From NCBI GenBank assembly GCA_001898035.1, contig MKRX01000001.1, positions 185,318-249,317 of the forward strand: a DNA stretch of 64,000 bases, given 5' to 3'. Of this stretch, positions 63,120-64,000 are shown one piece after another. The notes below the pieces were generated by a model, which was not told the origin of the DNA, did not search any database, and saw only the letters and a program-made list of their open reading frames with translations. Made by a program: the position numbers and the translations under genes. Position 1 is the stretch's first letter. Every line of letters begins with the position of its first letter. This stretch comes from Armatimonadetes bacterium 55-13. Its GTDB lineage: Bacteria; Armatimonadota; Fimbriimonadia; Fimbriimonadales; Fimbriimonadaceae.

Positions 63120-64000
63120 CAGTCTTGCTCCGCCGTGACCCGAAGCACTTCTTCTACGGTTGTTTCTTGATCGAGGACGCGTCGGCAGGCGTCCGCCCGT
63201 AGCGATTCCGCCCCCAAACTGGACGCAACCCGACGAATGTCATCGATCTTTGCCCCCGAAGAGATCATGCGCCGAATATCGGGGGTGGTCCGTACCACTT
63301 CAAAGATCCCAACCCGTCCTCTAAAGCCTGTACGCGTGCAGTGCTCACACCCCGTTCCTTGGACGTACTCTCTCGATGGCGGCAGCCCCAGCTTTTCCAG
63401 CAGAGCGGGGTCGGGAAAGTAGATATCTGAGCACTTTGGGCAATTCCGCCTTACCAAGCGCTGAGCGACGCTACAGGTCAGGCTCGAACCGAGCAAATAA
63501 GATTCGATTCCAATATCGACGAGTCGAGTGACGGCCGAACATGCATCGTTTGCGTGCATGCTGGTGAGCACTAGGTGTCCGGTCAGAGCGGCTTCTACCG
63601 CTGTCGTCGCCGTTTCGTGATCTCTCACTTCGCCGACGAAGATCACATCGGGATCTTGACGAAGAATGGACCTCAGGCCAACGGCGAAGGTGATGCCTGC
63701 TCGCGGATTGACATTTCCTTGGGTGATCCCCTCAAGCTGATACTCCACCGGGTCTTCGATCGTCACGATGCTTCTCGTGGTTGCGTTCAGGTGTCGCAAC
63801 GCCGCATAAAGGGTCGTCGTCTTTCCCGATCCAGTGGGTCCGCTCACGATGACCAAACCCTGCGGCTCGTTTAGAGTTGATACAAACCCATCGAATGCCT
63901 TCTGGGGCATGCCGAGCGAAAGCAAACTTACGGAAGCCGAATTCTTGTTCAAGACGCGAATCACGATCTTCTCTCCAAAAACACTCGGAAAGGTCGATAT
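63119..64000 (-). CDS. gspE: GspE/PilB-type assembly ATPase, 5' end outside window
   Basis: The frame is open to base 64000, so only the C-terminal 293 residues are visible. They start in the STFPSVFGEKIVIR segment, then Walker A GPTGSGKTTT, the Asp box TIEDPVEYQLEGI, Walker B RQDPDVIFVGEVRD, the His box TGHLVLTSMHAND, and the zinc tetracysteine CPKC ... CEHC. It powers pseudopilus or pilus assembly. It is the first seen gene of gspE-gspF-gspG. Confidence 0.93.
   Translation of the reverse strand: MSTFPSVFGEKIVIRVLNKNSASVSLLSLGMPQKAFDGFVSTLNEPQGLVIVSGPTGSGKTTTLYAALRHLNATTRSIVTIEDPVEYQLEGITQGNVNPRAGITFAVGLRSILRQDPDVIFVGEVRDHETATTAVEAALTGHLVLTSMHANDACSAVTRLVDIGIESYLLGSSLTCSVAQRLVRRNCPKCSDIYFPDPALLEKLGLPPSREYVQGTGCEHCTRTGFRGRVGIFEVVRTTPDIRRMISSGAKIDDIRRVASSLGAESLRADACRRVLDQETTVEEVLRVTAEQD

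Noticed and set aside
1..64000. CRISPR arrays, insertion sequences or prophage
   Set aside because: No repeat-spacer units, transposase, integrase or phage-structural genes were seen on either strand.

Overview
The window looks like a chromosomal piece from a free-living, saccharolytic diderm of the Armatimonadota, most likely near Fimbriimonas. This is inferred from the gene mix: PEP-CTERM proteins ending in RRRKK-type tails, prepilins carrying [27 protein letters not shown] heads and an H-X9-DG tail motif, many large glycoside hydrolases, a TonB/OmpA-type envelope, and moderately high GC. No phage, transposon, CRISPR or plasmid gene was seen. Both ends cut genes: an alpha-galactosidase-like gene runs in from the left and a gspE/pilB-type ATPase runs out on the right.

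Layout. 1-13.8 kb: alpha-galactosidase, GH106-type rhamnosidase, M14 carboxypeptidase, GH20 hexosaminidase, an SRPBCC protein, an Fpg/Nei glycosylase, DUF4424-like and DUF1289 proteins, and an S51-like protein without its nucleophile. 12.2-17.4 kb (minus): a tight five-gene ABC cassette whose substrate-binding protein is fused to an OmpA domain and which ends in two coiled-coil proteins of unknown function. 17.5-23.2 kb: a double-RCK K+ channel preceded by a 27-codon upstream ORF, then a rhamnulokinase-lutA-lutBC operon. 23.3-32 kb: TolQ/TonB pair, cysS, a PEP-CTERM protein, lexA with a clear promoter, a SurA-like chaperone, rsmI, a polysaccharide export protein, OsmC. 32-41.6 kb: Tat metallophosphoesterase with PQQ repeats, Gfo/Idh oxidoreductase, lysine 6-aminotransferase, a PEP-CTERM and prepilin pair behind a cobalamin-riboswitch-like element, deacetylase-like protein, amidase, ABC exporter. 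41.7-52 kb: GH63-type hydrolase, ilvA, TetR with operator/promoter, ECF sigma factor, DUF5060-GH5, glpX, prepilin, small lipoprotein, tRNA-Asn. 52.5-59.7 kb: an unknown protein, ThuA, and a four-gene overlapping operon for rhamnogalacturonan I (acetylesterase, oxidoreductase, GH106-like, PL4 lyase). 59.8-64 kb: ClC transporter and a gspE-gspF-gspG operon in which gspG carries an in-frame amber codon.

How the genes work together. Rhamnose released from pectin by the PL4/GH106/esterase set and the separate GH106 enzyme could feed the rhamnulokinase. The lactate that L-lactaldehyde yields could be oxidised by the co-transcribed LutABC. The GspE/F/G machine probably assembles the prepilin-like proteins scattered through the window. 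Four convergent gene pairs share the same 4-bp CTAA/TTAG with both stop codons inside it, which shows strong compaction. The least explained parts are the OmpA-tethered ABC cassette, the B12-type riboswitch in front of prepilin/PEP-CTERM genes, and the amber-interrupted gspG.
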